Assembly: GCF_026262505.1 (NCBI RefSeq)
Contig: NC_067204.1
Location: 17,772,165-17,836,164 of the forward strand
DNA length: 64,000 bases
From: Trichomonas vaginalis G3
Lineage: Eukaryota; Parabasalia; Trichomonadida; Trichomonadidae
Direction: 5' to 3'
Part shown: one piece after another, positions 1-10,420 of the stretch
Numbering within the stretch: position 1 is the stretch's first letter
Layout of the letters: each line of letters starts with the position of its first letter
Program-made: the position numbers and the translations under genes
Notes under the pieces: model-generated
Seen by the model: only the letters and a program-made list of their open reading frames with translations
What the model was told of the DNA's origin: nothing
Database searches by the model: none

Positions 1-345
1 GCACCATGTGCATAGTAAAAACATGTTTTCTTTTCTGCATAATGCCGCAAATACCTTCCTACCTTCTGCAGCTAGTATAGAAACAGTAGTTCCTGGTTCA
101 TTATATGTTTCGGCGTTTTTCCATACTAATTCTACATCTGTATGGAAATCTTTGAAGCCTTCGTACTTGTTTTCCTCAAGCTTTTGCTTGATTGTGCCTA
201 GATCAATCGGATTTTTAATGATTTCGAAGTAATTTGCAGGGGCTTCTTCGCCAGTAGGAACTGGAGTGTGAAAAGTTCTTGTAGCTGGATGACTCATGAG
301 CTTTTCAAGGATGTCTGTCAGACATTTGTGAAGTTCTTCCTTCAT
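1..345 (-). CDS. Bromodomain protein, N-terminal part
   Basis: Reading the minus strand from the ATG at 343-345 gives 115 open codons that run off the window edge. The protein has the bromodomain pattern: a ZA-loop segment NPIDLGTIKQKLEENKYEG at about residues 46-64, then a helix with FKDFHTDVELVWKNAETYN, in which the final YN supplies the conserved acetyl-lysine-binding asparagine, followed by EPGT. Bromodomains read acetylated histone tails. The gene lies head-out from the H4/H3 pair. The domain starts close to the N terminus, so this may be a small single-bromodomain protein or the start of a larger one. The family call is firm; the specific role is unknown because the C-terminal part is missing. 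Confidence 0.88.
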   Translation of the reverse strand, partial: MKEELHKCLTDILEKLMSHPATRTFHTPVPTGEEAPANYFEIIKNPIDLGTIKQKLEENKYEGFKDFHTDVELVWKNAETYNEPGTTVSILAAEGRKVFAALCRKENMFLLCTWC

Positions 346-1166
346 TGTGAACAGAAATTTTACAAAATTTCAAATTTGAATAGATGCTCAAAAGATAAAT
401 CATATTTATGTTGCATTATAAAATGATTTTTCAATATAAATTTATAAAATCATTTTTGAGAGCTCTGTCAATTTTCATTTCTTTTGTTTGATTAATCTTT
501 TTTCATCCTGTTTTGGTTATTTTTGATACCTCGTTTCATAATAATAAAGAAATGTGTGTGCCTGAGTCGGATAGCAATCATATTATAGCAGATTGTCGAC
601 ATTTGACAAATTGGTAACTCAAACTCCTTCTCTTTGAGTAATTTTGTGTCAAACCAAATATCAACTACAAATATTGCAAGTTGACAATGAAATTGTTCAA
701 TACTTTCAAACTCAAGCTTAATTTATTCATTTATTGATTATTATTTCCTTAATATGACAAATTATCTTATTTTGTCCATAAATTCGAATAAGATTCTTCA
801 AAGTAGCTATGGTGCAATCACTGTAAACAAAAGAAATAATTTTCAAATTGAATTTGATGATATGTATTGATTGATAATATTGGATTGCTCCTGATAATAG
901 AGAATTTGTTATAAATAAAATAGTTTCTTTAATTGAATGTTACATTTGCATGTAAGTTGTTTGTATTAGAATGATTTTCTCTTGCTTCATAGTTTTGGTG
1001 TGAGAAGACTAAAAATATCTTCCCTACATGGAAAAATTACAATACCTTAAAAATTACATCATTTATATTGATTGTTCTTTAGAATATGAATTATTCCATG
1101 TAAATTAAGTAAAAGTTTAGTTTAAAAAGTAAAAAAAAGTAGAATTAAGAACATGACAATTTTAGT
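346..1166. other. AT-rich intergenic region
   Basis: About 820 bases of AT-rich sequence between the bromodomain gene start and the 3' end of histone H4. It must hold the bromodomain promoter and the H4 3' end. I see no gene, RNA or repeat in it. Confidence 0.6.
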
Positions 1167-1484
<318 letters not shown>

Positions 1485-1487
1485 TTA

Positions 1488-1560
1488 TGGCGCCAATTTT
1501 GTGAACAACAACAAAATTATTACTTTCAAAAACTGTGGACTCAAATTGGCAATGGCGCCA
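1488..1560. promoter_or_regulatory. Shared H4/H3 control region with two TGGCGCCA palindromes
   Basis: The palindrome TGGCGCCA occurs at 1488-1495 and 1553-1560, one near each divergent start, in an otherwise AT-rich spacer. A related TTGGCGGGC lies at about 1575-1583. A matched copy near each gene suggests a shared factor that coordinates H3 and H4 expression. That role is inferred from position and symmetry only. Confidence 0.5.
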
Positions 1561-1593
1561 TTTTACAATATTTTTGGCGGGCAATTTTTTACA

Positions 1594-1599
1594 TCACTA
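1594..1599 (+). promoter_or_regulatory. Inr of histone H3
   Basis: TCACTA fits the trichomonad Inr. With +1 at the A (1596), the leader is about 12 bases to the ATG at 1609. This rules out the longer upstream reading that opens at 1381. Confidence 0.75.
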
Positions 1600-1608
1600 A
1601 AGTTTATA

Positions 1609-2025
1609 ATGGCTCGTACAAAGCAGACAGCTAGAAAATCAACAGGTGGCAAGACCCCACGTAAGTCCCTCGGTGCCAAGGCCGCCCGCAAGTCAACACC
1701 AACAATTGATTCCCAGGGTGCCAAGAAGCAACATCGTTTCCGCCCAGGTACAGTCGCTCTTCGTGAAATCCGTAAGTACCAGAAGAGCACAGATCTCCTT
1801 ATCCGTAAGCTCCCATTCCAGCGTCTCGTCAGAGAAATCGCTTCTGGCTTCCGTGGTGATCTTCGTTTCCAGTCCTCTGCTATCGCTGCCCTCCAGGAAG
1901 CTTCTGAAGCTTACCTTGTCGGTCTTTTTGAAGATACAAACCTTTGCGCTATCCATGCTAACAGAGTTACAATCATGGAACGTGATGTCCAACTTGCTCA
2001 GCGTATCCGTGGCGAGCGTAACTAA
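1609..2025 (+). CDS. Histone H3
   Basis: A 138-residue core histone. The tail starts [19 protein letters not shown], so K4, K9 and K14 equivalents are present, and KAARKS supplies the K27/S28 region. After that, the segment [18 protein letters not shown] is longer and more divergent than in animals, explaining the slight excess over the usual 135 residues. The core ([37 protein letters not shown]) is well conserved and the end is IRGERN. It pairs with the divergent H4 gene. The stop is TAAATTTA; in Trichomonas a UAAA overlapping the stop is the known polyadenylation signal. Confidence 0.98.
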   Translation: MARTKQTARKSTGGKTPRKSLGAKAARKSTPTIDSQGAKKQHRFRPGTVALREIRKYQKSTDLLIRKLPFQRLVREIASGFRGDLRFQSSAIAALQEASEAYLVGLFEDTNLCAIHANRVTIMERDVQLAQRIRGERN

Positions 2026-2509
2026 ATTTAATGTAAATAAAAGCATGAGTATGCATTTTTTCCTTATCTTATCAAAATTTTTAATACTTTACCCCGAAAT
2101 TTCAATCTATGTGACTTTTTGTAACCTTTGCCATATTAATCTTCAGATTATAATTGTCATATTTTAATTAAAATCAAATTAGGAATGCAATAGGCTACGA
2201 AATGCATGTGAATTAATTAATTCAAATATTTCTTCATGGCTCTACATTCGCTTAAAAATGAGCTAATTTAGTTATTTAAATGTAAAATATTGAACATGGG
2301 AGAGATCCTGATAAGGAAAAATGGAATTTGATTAATTCACAATTGAATTCTCTTTTATATGGAACTTCATCATCATCTTGTCTGATGAACAAACCAATAT
2401 TTCGTAACTTAACTTGAAACATTAGATATAACCAATAGTTTAGAAATAAAATAATAAATTTTCAAAAAAAGAAAAAAAGATTAAATCTATTTTAACAAAA
2501 AGATGATAA
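2026..2509. other. AT-rich intergenic region
   Basis: About 480 bases between the 3' ends of the convergent H3 and LisH/HEAT genes. I see no gene or repeat, only AT-rich sequence suited to 3' end formation. Confidence 0.6.
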
Positions 2510-5101
2510 TTACTTAGAGAACAAAGAGAACTTTGAGGTTTGTTCTTCCATTCCGAACTTCTTCTTAAGTTCCGGAAGTTTTGGATCATTTGCTGTTAGA
2601 TCGCATTTAGTCAATTCCGTAACAATTGGCTGTGCAACATTTTGCACCAAATTTTCAGGGAAATCTTCTATACTTGACAAAATCTGCATAATTATCATCA
2701 ATGCCTGTTCTCTTGCACCAGCTTCTTCCCAAGTAGCCGTGTCAGTTGCTGTTATCTGCAGTTTAGGAATCAAATAAGAATCCCTGAACTGTGGTTCTAC
2801 GTCACTTACTATGACAGCGAAAACTCTCAAGCTCTGCAATCTGATTAGAATTCTTCCTCTGAACCACTTATCAAACAAATTCTTGATAGTGTTCATCACA
2901 TCCAATGCTGTTGAAAATCTCGAGATCGCGCCAACGCAATTGACAACTTCCAGTAACAATGTTTCGTCAGGATCTTCGGCAAATCTTGATACAATAGGAA
3001 GAACAGATTGAATAATCTCTTTCTGTTCAAGTGTTGTCAAAACCTCCGACAAAACTGACAAAGCGGCGGTTCTGACGGCCACTCTTGTAGAACGAGACAA
3101 ATCATCGATTAACTGGAAAATCAATGGTCTTACTGAAGCATCTCTTGTACTCATTAAAGAGAACGTTGGTGCGATGTAATCCTGTACATCTCTGCTCTTG
3201 AAACCTCTCAGTTCGCTTGTTGCGTAAGAAATGAAATTCTTTCCTTGTAAAAAGAAAGTTTCGTTTCCGCAATAAGGAATAATCGCTGAAACTAACAATG
3301 TCGTCAATTTCAGTTTCTGATCTCCTTCAGTTTCATCGATACTCTTAAGAAGAGCAGGGACAATGTTCTCGTTTGTGAATTGAGATCCGAATTGTTTAGC
3401 AATCTTAGAAACTAAACTATCAACATCTTTCTTCACATTGATTGGAACGAAATATAATGGTGCCATGTTTATTATGTGCGTTATCATGTTTTTCATGGCC
3501 CAACTCAATTCATCTTTGTGGACACAAACAAGCTTGTTCGACATAGCGATGTTTTCCGCGTTTAGCTCTGCAATCTGCTGTTCTCCTGTTGGTTTCGTTG
3601 GAACAATGGCTGGAAGAGAAACTTCAATGGCTTTCGTGCACAATCTGAAGCGAAGAGCGGCCAAAGCGGATGATCCGGTGAGTCCGAACGAGAACATGTG
3701 CTTTAGCCAGAATTCGCAGTAAACTTTGCCAACAGCGTGAAGTGATTTGCAAAGATTTACAACAGATGGCGAGAGATCGTCAATGGCGTGGCTCTGGACA
3801 ATGGCTTCTGAGTCGAATAAGAGGGTCTTCAACAGATTAAGGGCATCATCAACTCTGTCGGCTGAAGAAGCGTCGAAGAAGGAAATTGTCGAGGCACAAG
3901 CTTTGCAAGCGGAAGCACGGACTGTTGGGGAACTGTGCTCGGCCAATTGCTTGACAATGGAGAATAAGAAGCTTGTTCTGATGTCTTGGGAAGCTAATGG
4001 AGAAAATTCAGTCACAACTCGTGAAATTAAGCAGAGAGTACCAACGGAATTGGATGATAAGTACTGGGAAATGATTGGTAAGAGCTCTGCAGAGATGTGG
4101 TCTTCGTCAAGAGAAAGATCTAGTAATTCTTTGACAATGAAGTCGATTTGTGACTGATTTGGATTGGAAATGGTTGTAAAAATAAGGTTGAAGCATTCGC
4201 ATCTGATTTTTCTGTCTGGATGGTATTTGTAGATGACGCAAATGAGATGAATGTATCTTAACTTGTTGTCGTCGGCAACGTTCTCGAGAATGAGTGGTAT
4301 TTGCTTCCAGATATCGTTGAGAAGGGCAACGGAAGGTGGTTCATTGATAACTGGGGCGGATTGAACTTCGACTTTAACATTTTCGTTTTCGCCTTGTTGC
4401 TGAGACTGTTCTTGCATCTCATCGATCTTAGTTTGTAATTCTTTGACTTGCTTCTTTGCGAAATCTAAATCAACTGTTAATTGATGAATAATATCTGTTT
4501 GTTGCTTCTTTTCGTTACGTAATTTATCGATTTCTTCCGCAAGAAGTGGAGAGTTTTGAACAAACTCGAAGGAGCGGAGAAGATGTGCTAAATCAACGTC
4601 ATCTGGAATATTAATTCTGTCGTTATGCTTTTGAGCTGATGTTTCGTTATTAAATGCAAGGGCAGATAATTTAAGACCGCGCGATTGCAAATATCTTGAG
4701 ATTAAATAATTTAATATCAAATCTTCCGAATCATCTGGAGGACCAACGAAATTGGTTGGAGGACTTTGTACTTGAACCGAATTTTGCTTGTTTTGGAGTT
4801 GTGCTTGAGCTTCATCAAGTGAATCATGAAGAACTTTGATTTCATGTTCGAGAACAGCGATTCTGTCGTCTTTAATTCTCATTGCATCGTTACTAACAAC
4901 TGATGTCTCGGCAGCTGATGTGGAAATTTCAGATACACTCCTCATGTCTTCGAACATAAGGAAATTTGCTGAATCTTCAAAGAAGTCCGAAAGACATTCA
5001 ATAGCATTTCCTGTGCGCTCATAATTTTCTGTATATAATTCTAAGGCTGTAAGATGATATCCTTTCTCAATGAGGAATTGGGCAACTTGATCTTCATTCA
5101 T
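2510..5101 (-). CDS. LisH, coiled-coil and HEAT-repeat protein (RELCH-like)
   Basis: An 863-residue protein. Residues 1-33 form a LisH motif (QVAQFLIEKGYHLTALELY), and a second LisH-like segment (ILNYLISRYLQSRGLKLSAL) lies near residues 128-150. A heptad-rich stretch at about 195-240 (RNEKKQQTDIIHQLTVDLDF onward) looks like a coiled coil. The rest, about 250-850, is helical and repetitive in HEAT style, with units such as RTAALSVLSEVLTTLEQKE. This domain order matches RELCH/KIAA1468, which in animals binds Rab11 and links recycling endosomes to the trans-Golgi. The function here is inferred from architecture alone. The reading frame is uninterrupted and intron-free. Large open frames on the opposite strand are shadows. 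Confidence 0.85.
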   Translation of the reverse strand: MNEDQVAQFLIEKGYHLTALELYTENYERTGNAIECLSDFFEDSANFLMFEDMRSVSEISTSAAETSVVSNDAMRIKDDRIAVLEHEIKVLHDSLDEAQAQLQNKQNSVQVQSPPTNFVGPPDDSEDLILNYLISRYLQSRGLKLSALAFNNETSAQKHNDRINIPDDVDLAHLLRSFEFVQNSPLLAEEIDKLRNEKKQQTDIIHQLTVDLDFAKKQVKELQTKIDEMQEQSQQQGENENVKVEVQSAPVINEPPSVALLNDIWKQIPLILENVADDNKLRYIHLICVIYKYHPDRKIRCECFNLIFTTISNPNQSQIDFIVKELLDLSLDEDHISAELLPIISQYLSSNSVGTLCLISRVVTEFSPLASQDIRTSFLFSIVKQLAEHSSPTVRASACKACASTISFFDASSADRVDDALNLLKTLLFDSEAIVQSHAIDDLSPSVVNLCKSLHAVGKVYCEFWLKHMFSFGLTGSSALAALRFRLCTKAIEVSLPAIVPTKPTGEQQIAELNAENIAMSNKLVCVHKDELSWAMKNMITHIINMAPLYFVPINVKKDVDSLVSKIAKQFGSQFTNENIVPALLKSIDETEGDQKLKLTTLLVSAIIPYCGNETFFLQGKNFISYATSELRGFKSRDVQDYIAPTFSLMSTRDASVRPLIFQLIDDLSRSTRVAVRTAALSVLSEVLTTLEQKEIIQSVLPIVSRFAEDPDETLLLEVVNCVGAISRFSTALDVMNTIKNLFDKWFRGRILIRLQSLRVFAVIVSDVEPQFRDSYLIPKLQITATDTATWEEAGAREQALMIIMQILSSIEDFPENLVQNVAQPIVTELTKCDLTANDPKLPELKKKFGMEEQTSKFSLFSK

Positions 5102-5524
5102 TTTATTTTTTTATTGAAATTGCATTGAACAATTAGAGAAAAGAACCATCTATGATAACATAATAATTCAAATCTTTGTCATTTCTTCAGAAATTTGTCA
5201 GAAGTGAATACAAATCTTACTCTTCATAAGGAATCCACTACAACGCACTAATAATTTGATTTACATATCTATAGGTAATAATGATTTATGCTGAGATACT
5301 TAATTATATAACAATCATTTTAATGAATTACAAAATTTCAATTTCCACATTCCATTTGAAATTTATTTAATACACAAGAATATTTGTTTAACTCTTCAAC
5401 TAAGATTTTGAAAGATTAAAAAATATGAGATATAATTATGGAAAAATAATAATGGTTATAAGTCTATTCATCAAATACTAACAAATATGTGTTTATTAAT
5501 AGATAAAGAAAGTATTTTTCCTCT
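5102..5524. other. AT-rich intergenic region
   Basis: About 420 bases between two minus-strand genes. It should contain the promoter of the LisH/HEAT gene. No clear Inr was seen and there is no other feature. Confidence 0.5.
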
Positions 5525-6718
5525 TCACAAATTGGTTGAAGATGAAATTAAGCCTGTATTATTGTATCTTGTTGAAATACGTAAAATAAGAATGACGTAT
5601 ACTAAAACACCAAGTAATAATGCGCCATCAATTATCCAAACAATGATAGTTCTTGCATTAAGTTTTTCATTTGGAAATTCTGGCATCAAACCACCTTCTG
5701 CGAGCTCTTTAAGCATGTGGCCAAGACGATATCCGGCCATGGCTACTCTCCTCTTTGCTGCGTGTCTTGCTTTTTGGATATATTCTTCAGATGGTTTTTG
5801 TTGCTCAGGTGTTTGATAGCCAAGTGTTGATGCTATCTCATATGACTCACTTGACCACTTGAATACATCAACTGTTGTAAGATCATCGAAATCTTTTGTT
5901 GGAAACTCGTCTTCTATAAGAGATGCGTTCTTAACAAGGTCAGATGCATAGATTGGATAGTTAATGTAGTAAATTGGGAATGCAAGGATGCAAGAATCCC
6001 AGAAGAAGTGAATGTTCTTGCAAGCATCTCCCCATTCGCAAGTTAGAAAGTAAAGATTGCCTCCCATATCTCCATCTGGGAGTTCATTTGTAAATCTGCC
6101 AACGTTATGGTGAGGTGTGTGGATATCACCAACAAAATGAATTAAATTTCTGATGTGGAATGTCCAGGCCCACATATCAGTTGTAGTTGGATCGTGGAGT
6201 ATCTCCCATGCATCTCTGATGTATGAGGTAACATTATATGTTGGCTTTGGATATGGAAAAGAGAAATTATCGAATGGTATATATGGCTGATCAGAATAAT
6301 GCCATTCTGCCATTGAAGGAACCTTATTAGCTAATAAATCATCAGGCCATGAGGCTACATGAACAATATTTGTTTGTCCAAATCCACCGTTAGAAATAAT
6401 TCGATTGATATGATTGATTTGTTTTGTTGACAAGAATTTTTGTGCATTTTGAGCAATGATGGCATGGGTGTGTCCCCACCAGGATCGAGAAAAAGTTGTA
6501 AAAGCACAAAACAACATTTTTATTAACCGATTGATCCCCTCAGAAAAAAATTGATAAAGTCCAAAATCTGGTAAAGGATAAATCGATTTCAATCGGATAT
6601 TTTTAATCAATTTCTTATTAGATGAAGATTCTCCCGGTAAGAGTGAAATTTTGCCAGAATCAGCACAAAGTGTTGGCATGAATAGGATTGGAAATGCAAG
6701 GACAAGAAGATTTGACAT
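5525..6718 (-). CDS. S1/P1-type nuclease, membrane-anchored
   Basis: The zinc ligands of the S1/P1 family are all visible in order: tryptophan and histidine in WWGH (80-83), an aspartate in WPDD (125-127), H140 in EWHYSDQ, H194 and D198 in IHFVGDIHTPHH, a following histidine, and H237/D241 in IHFFWD. These enzymes cut single-stranded nucleic acids in secreted or lysosomal compartments and serve in nutrition. A hydrophobic segment at about residues 357-378 near the C terminus suggests a membrane anchor. The first 20 residues look like a signal peptide, but family members normally begin with the metal-binding tryptophan right after the signal peptide, whereas here about 60 residues intervene. 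An alternative start at Met68 (6515-6517) would place a short hydrophobic leader directly before WWGH. Confidence 0.88.
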   Translation of the reverse strand: MSNLLVLAFPILFMPTLCADSGKISLLPGESSSNKKLIKNIRLKSIYPLPDFGLYQFFSEGINRLIKMLFCAFTTFSRSWWGHTHAIIAQNAQKFLSTKQINHINRIISNGGFGQTNIVHVASWPDDLLANKVPSMAEWHYSDQPYIPFDNFSFPYPKPTYNVTSYIRDAWEILHDPTTTDMWAWTFHIRNLIHFVGDIHTPHHNVGRFTNELPDGDMGGNLYFLTCEWGDACKNIHFFWDSCILAFPIYYINYPIYASDLVKNASLIEDEFPTKDFDDLTTVDVFKWSSESYEIASTLGYQTPEQQKPSEEYIQKARHAAKRRVAMAGYRLGHMLKELAEGGLMPEFPNEKLNARTIIVWIIDGALLLGVLVYVILILRISTRYNNTGLISSSTNL

Positions 6719-7369
6719 GATGGATGTTTGGGATTCAGACCTTGAATCTGAAGTACAGATGAATTTTGAAAAAAAGATGCATTTTTCGGACTAGATAGCG
6801 TATATTTTATAAAGCATTGTTTCAACATATTGCCACACTAGTTCACACTTATTTCTTTTAGATTCAATGTCTTTGTTCAAAAATCAACTTTGATTGATGT
6901 TATCATCATATATTATTTATATTTGCTTGAATTACAACATTTAATTACTATGTGTGGTTGTTTAATAATGCATATTCTAGTCAATATAATCTAAAACTTA
7001 CTCAAATAGAAGAGATATTTCAAATTCTGTAAAATCTTATTATCTCGTAAGAAAATTCATATACTTATGTATTATTTGATAAGCCTATTGATTAAATAAG
7101 ATAAACAATGTTTCAATTTCGATAAATCACAAAAGCTCATTAGTTACAAGATGGCTAAGTGAAACTTTGATTTTCATTCGAAATGTATAGGTTTCATCAA
7201 GCAATGCGCATGTGAATTGATCAATTATTTTATCCACAATTTGAAATTTGAATGAAAATCAATGTCGAAGAGAAGATTTATTTTTGATATCTGGATGCCA
7301 TTAATATTATTAAATAAAAAATAAATTTGAATTCATGAATCGGTTGAAACGGTTTGGTCTGCCTTTGAA
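6719..7369. other. AT-rich divergent intergenic region
   Basis: About 650 bases between the divergently transcribed nuclease and eS1 genes. It must hold both promoters. No consensus Inr is obvious and no gene or repeat was seen. Confidence 0.5.
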
Positions 7370-8113
7370 ATGGGTGCTTCCAAGCAGCAACGTCCTAAGA
7401 CATCTAAGAAGATAAAGCAGGATTCTTTCATCAAGAAGGAATGGCGCCACGTTCTCGTCCCAGCTTACTTCACAGGCAAGCGTGACATCGGTGTTACAGT
7501 TTCCAACAAGTGCGCTCGTGGCCGTGTTCCAATGGACTACGTCAACAACCGCGTTTGGGAACTCTCACACGCTGACATGGTCAACGACCTTTCCCACGCT
7601 TACAGACTCTTCTCCTGGAGATCCATCGCTGCTGGTTCTGAAGTTTACACACAGTTCGCCGGCATGCGCCTTACACACGACAAGCTCGACTCCATCATGA
7701 GAAAGTACCGTACAATGATCGATGCTTCCGTCGATGCCAAGACAGCTGATGGCTTCATCCTCCGCCTCTTCACAATCGGCTTCACAAAGAAGCTCGCTAA
7801 CTCCCACAAGAACCACACATACGCCAACTCCCACAAGGCTCGCCAAGTCCGTGATGTCATGATCAAGGCCCTCACAGACGCTTGCGAGGCTAACGGCGTT
7901 GAGCAGCTTTGCAAGGACTTCGTCGACGAGAAGATCGAGAACGAAATCGTCGAGAAGTGCAAGCAGATCTGCCAGATCGAAAGTGTCTACATCACAAAGG
8001 TCAAGGTCATCAAGGCCCCAGCTCTCTCCAACGAGCAGGTCAAGACACTCAAGATCTCCAAGGATGCCGCTCAGCTTTCCCTTGCTCCAACAGAGCGTCC
8101 AACAGAAGAGTAA
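7370..8113 (+). CDS. Small-subunit ribosomal protein eS1 (RPS3a)
   Basis: A 247-residue protein that aligns through its length with eukaryotic eS1/RPS3a: a basic N terminus with KKEWRHVLVPAYF, then GRVPMDYVNNRVWELSHADM, and the family core DAKTADGFILRLFTIGFTKK. The helical C-terminal half (VRDVMIKALTDACEANGVEQL) is also recognisable. eS1 sits on the 40S subunit near the mRNA exit and binds initiation factors. Codon use is strongly biased toward C-ending codons, as for highly expressed trichomonad genes. The stop is followed by TAAATTTATAAAA, including the UAAA polyadenylation signal. No intron. Confidence 0.97.
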   Translation: MGASKQQRPKTSKKIKQDSFIKKEWRHVLVPAYFTGKRDIGVTVSNKCARGRVPMDYVNNRVWELSHADMVNDLSHAYRLFSWRSIAAGSEVYTQFAGMRLTHDKLDSIMRKYRTMIDASVDAKTADGFILRLFTIGFTKKLANSHKNHTYANSHKARQVRDVMIKALTDACEANGVEQLCKDFVDEKIENEIVEKCKQICQIESVYITKVKVIKAPALSNEQVKTLKISKDAAQLSLAPTERPTEE

Positions 8114-8825
8114 ATTTATAAAACCATTTCAATGGTTTGGAATAAATAATCCATCTTATAGAAATCTACAATCGTATTTACTCTAAACATTTAATTAGGT
8201 AAAAATTTTATATTTGAATCAGAAATTTCATTCCGAGATTAAAGATTTGGTGATGATAAGTCAATACTTCGATAATATAACTGAATTTAGCCTTGAAACA
8301 TTATTCATTAATTCCAAATTTTTTTTGAAAATTGAAAAATGAAATTTAAATTCTAGAAATAAATATTGATTTTTATTATTTTGAAAAAATTTTGGAAAAT
8401 ATCAAATCCATAAATAATTCTTATTATTCATTTTGAATCGAGTTCAATCAGAAACATCTATAAACAATCATTTTCAAAATATTATTTCGTTGAATAGATC
8501 TATTAATTTGTTTTATCTTATTCCTAATCATTTAAATTCTTTGAATACGGCTTAGTACACAATCATATTAGTATTTACAGGATATTCGTTGATTTGTATT
8601 GTGAAAAGTTGGAATAATACCGTGATAAACGACATATGTACACAACACAACGTATATTTCAATATCTTCATTCTATTCGTTAACTACACCATTTTCTAAT
8701 TTTTATATTTTCTCATTATTGAAGAAAATCTGAATTTTCTGAATAATTCGAATTATATAACATAATTCTAGATCAAATTTACTATCAAAATGAAAACGAA
8801 ATCTTCGAATTTCCCAATTTTCATA
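8114..8825. other. AT-rich intergenic region
   Basis: About 710 bases of very AT-rich sequence. No coding potential, repeat or RNA gene was recognised apart from the Inr at its right end. Confidence 0.5.
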
Positions 8826-8831
8826 TCACTT
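8826..8831 (+). promoter_or_regulatory. Inr of the acidic protein gene
   Basis: TCACTT fits the trichomonad Inr consensus. With +1 at 8828, the leader to the ATG at 8839 is 11 bases. It overlaps the TTG at 8830, which therefore cannot be the start codon. Confidence 0.65.
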
Positions 8832-8838
8832 GTCAGAA

Positions 8839-9786
8839 ATGAGTGATTTAATCTTAGGCGTTCCAGCACTTGAATTTGTTATTCAGCAAGAGAAGAGAAT
8901 CAATAGTTTTCAAAAGCAAATCGAGCGTGTCGTTTCTAAAAAGTCAACACACGCTCTTTCAGAACTTCAGAAAGCATTAACAGAATTTAAAGGAAATCCA
9001 GAGATCTGCAAAGAGCCTATCTTAGATACAATCACAAATGCACACTTATGCAGAATTCTAATTCCATATTATGCCGGAATTTATTCTTTATTAATCCGCG
9101 ATTTCACACGTGTTAGTAGATTATTACCAGGATCCGTTTACCTTGCAGCTTTTATTCGCGAACTTAAACGAATTTCGATTCTTCAAGATAATGTTAAGCG
9201 TAATGTCGAAGATCATCATATTCTCGTTACCAAACTCATTAATTCAGATAACAAATACATTAGAAAGGTTCTCATCGACTTTTTGGTCTCTTGCAGCAAA
9301 AATGCGAAAAGAATTCTAAAAACAACCGGAGAAGAAGTCATGAGAACAAGAACAGACGTCAAAAAGCGCGATAAATTACAAGACATCTCTGTAGAAGAAG
9401 AAGCAGACAAAGTTTACGAATTCGTTGAACTTCCAGCAGAACCAGCCAAAAATGAGGAAGAAGACGAAGAAGAGGAATACTACTATGAATACGATGAAGG
9501 TGGTGAAGACGCTGACTTGGAAAAACGTGCAGATTTCCAAGCTTGCGTCGATTTATTTAATAATGATCTTGGAGAAGCAAAGAAGGCTGAAGAAGGCGAA
9601 GACGCATTATCATATGTACCAGAACATGTTGTAGACTTCACAGCTCTCCATTCAATGGTTATGGATGAGTTTTACCAAATAGATAATAATTTCAAGCCAT
9701 TCTTCGTTGCAAAGATGATTCATGGCATCGCAAAGTATACTCCAGAGATATTTAATGAAGTTGTTAAGCCATATAGGAAACAATAA
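8839..9786 (+). CDS. Unrecognised helical protein with acidic, Tyr-rich linker
   Basis: A 315-residue protein when read from the ATG at 8839, which lies 11 bases after an Inr. I do not recognise a family. Residues 1-180 look all-helical (EFVIQQEKRINSFQKQIERV and similar stretches). A strongly acidic linker at about 205-232 contains NEEEDEEEEYYYEYDEGGED. The C-terminal part is again helical and ends KPYRKQ. There is no signal peptide or membrane segment, so it is probably cytosolic or nuclear. The clear promoter and intact frame support a real host gene. Any functional label would be a guess. Confidence 0.8.
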   Translation: MSDLILGVPALEFVIQQEKRINSFQKQIERVVSKKSTHALSELQKALTEFKGNPEICKEPILDTITNAHLCRILIPYYAGIYSLLIRDFTRVSRLLPGSVYLAAFIRELKRISILQDNVKRNVEDHHILVTKLINSDNKYIRKVLIDFLVSCSKNAKRILKTTGEEVMRTRTDVKKRDKLQDISVEEEADKVYEFVELPAEPAKNEEEDEEEEYYYEYDEGGEDADLEKRADFQACVDLFNNDLGEAKKAEEGEDALSYVPEHVVDFTALHSMVMDEFYQIDNNFKPFFVAKMIHGIAKYTPEIFNEVVKPYRKQ

Positions 9787-10178
9787 GAGATTTTCTGGTA
9801 TTTTTTATAATTTTATACGGTTTTGATATATTATTTATTTAGAAAAAGAACATAAGACTAAAATATATAGTTTTTACACATAATTTTCATAAGATTTAAG
9901 ATTAATTTGAAATGTAATCTTATCTTGATTAGCATTGATCATATTCTACATAGAGTAATTGTATGTTGAGATATTCATTCATATCATCGTCCTGCATGAT
10001 CAAGTTTTTCTTGCATAAGGGGAATTTCTTATAAGAAAGAAACTTTGAAAGCGTATTCTAGAGTTTGTACTTCAGTACCATTATCGAATCATTGCTTACT
10101 AAATGTTATTTCATCTTTGATTTGTCATCGGTGAATTTGATATAAAGAAAGGTTTTCGAAGAGAATTCTTTATTTAAA
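9787..10178. other. AT-rich spacer up to the repeated block
   Basis: About 390 bases after the last unique host gene. Nothing recognisable. It ends where similarity to the second block copy begins. Confidence 0.5.
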
Positions 10179-10420
10179 CGATTTCTTTTTATTGAAAGAG
10201 GTACAGATGCAGTGACACTGTAGAAATGAAACAGTGATTGAATTTAATATTAGACTTGTATCTCAGAGAGAATAATGAAATCCAGACCCAATAAAAATAG
10301 TTTATTCCCCCCAAATTTATTATTTTTATAAAAGTTTCAAATTTCCAAAATCTCTCTTTTATCAAATATTTATTTCATTCGGAGTAACATGATAGAAAAA
10401 GAGCATCACATATCTCGAAT

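Noticed and set aside
3438-4157. Open frames antisense to the LisH/HEAT gene
   Set aside because: Shadows of a long coding sequence on the other strand, with no start signal and no family features.
8830-8838. TTG start for the acidic protein
   Set aside because: It overlaps the Inr and a good ATG follows at 8839.
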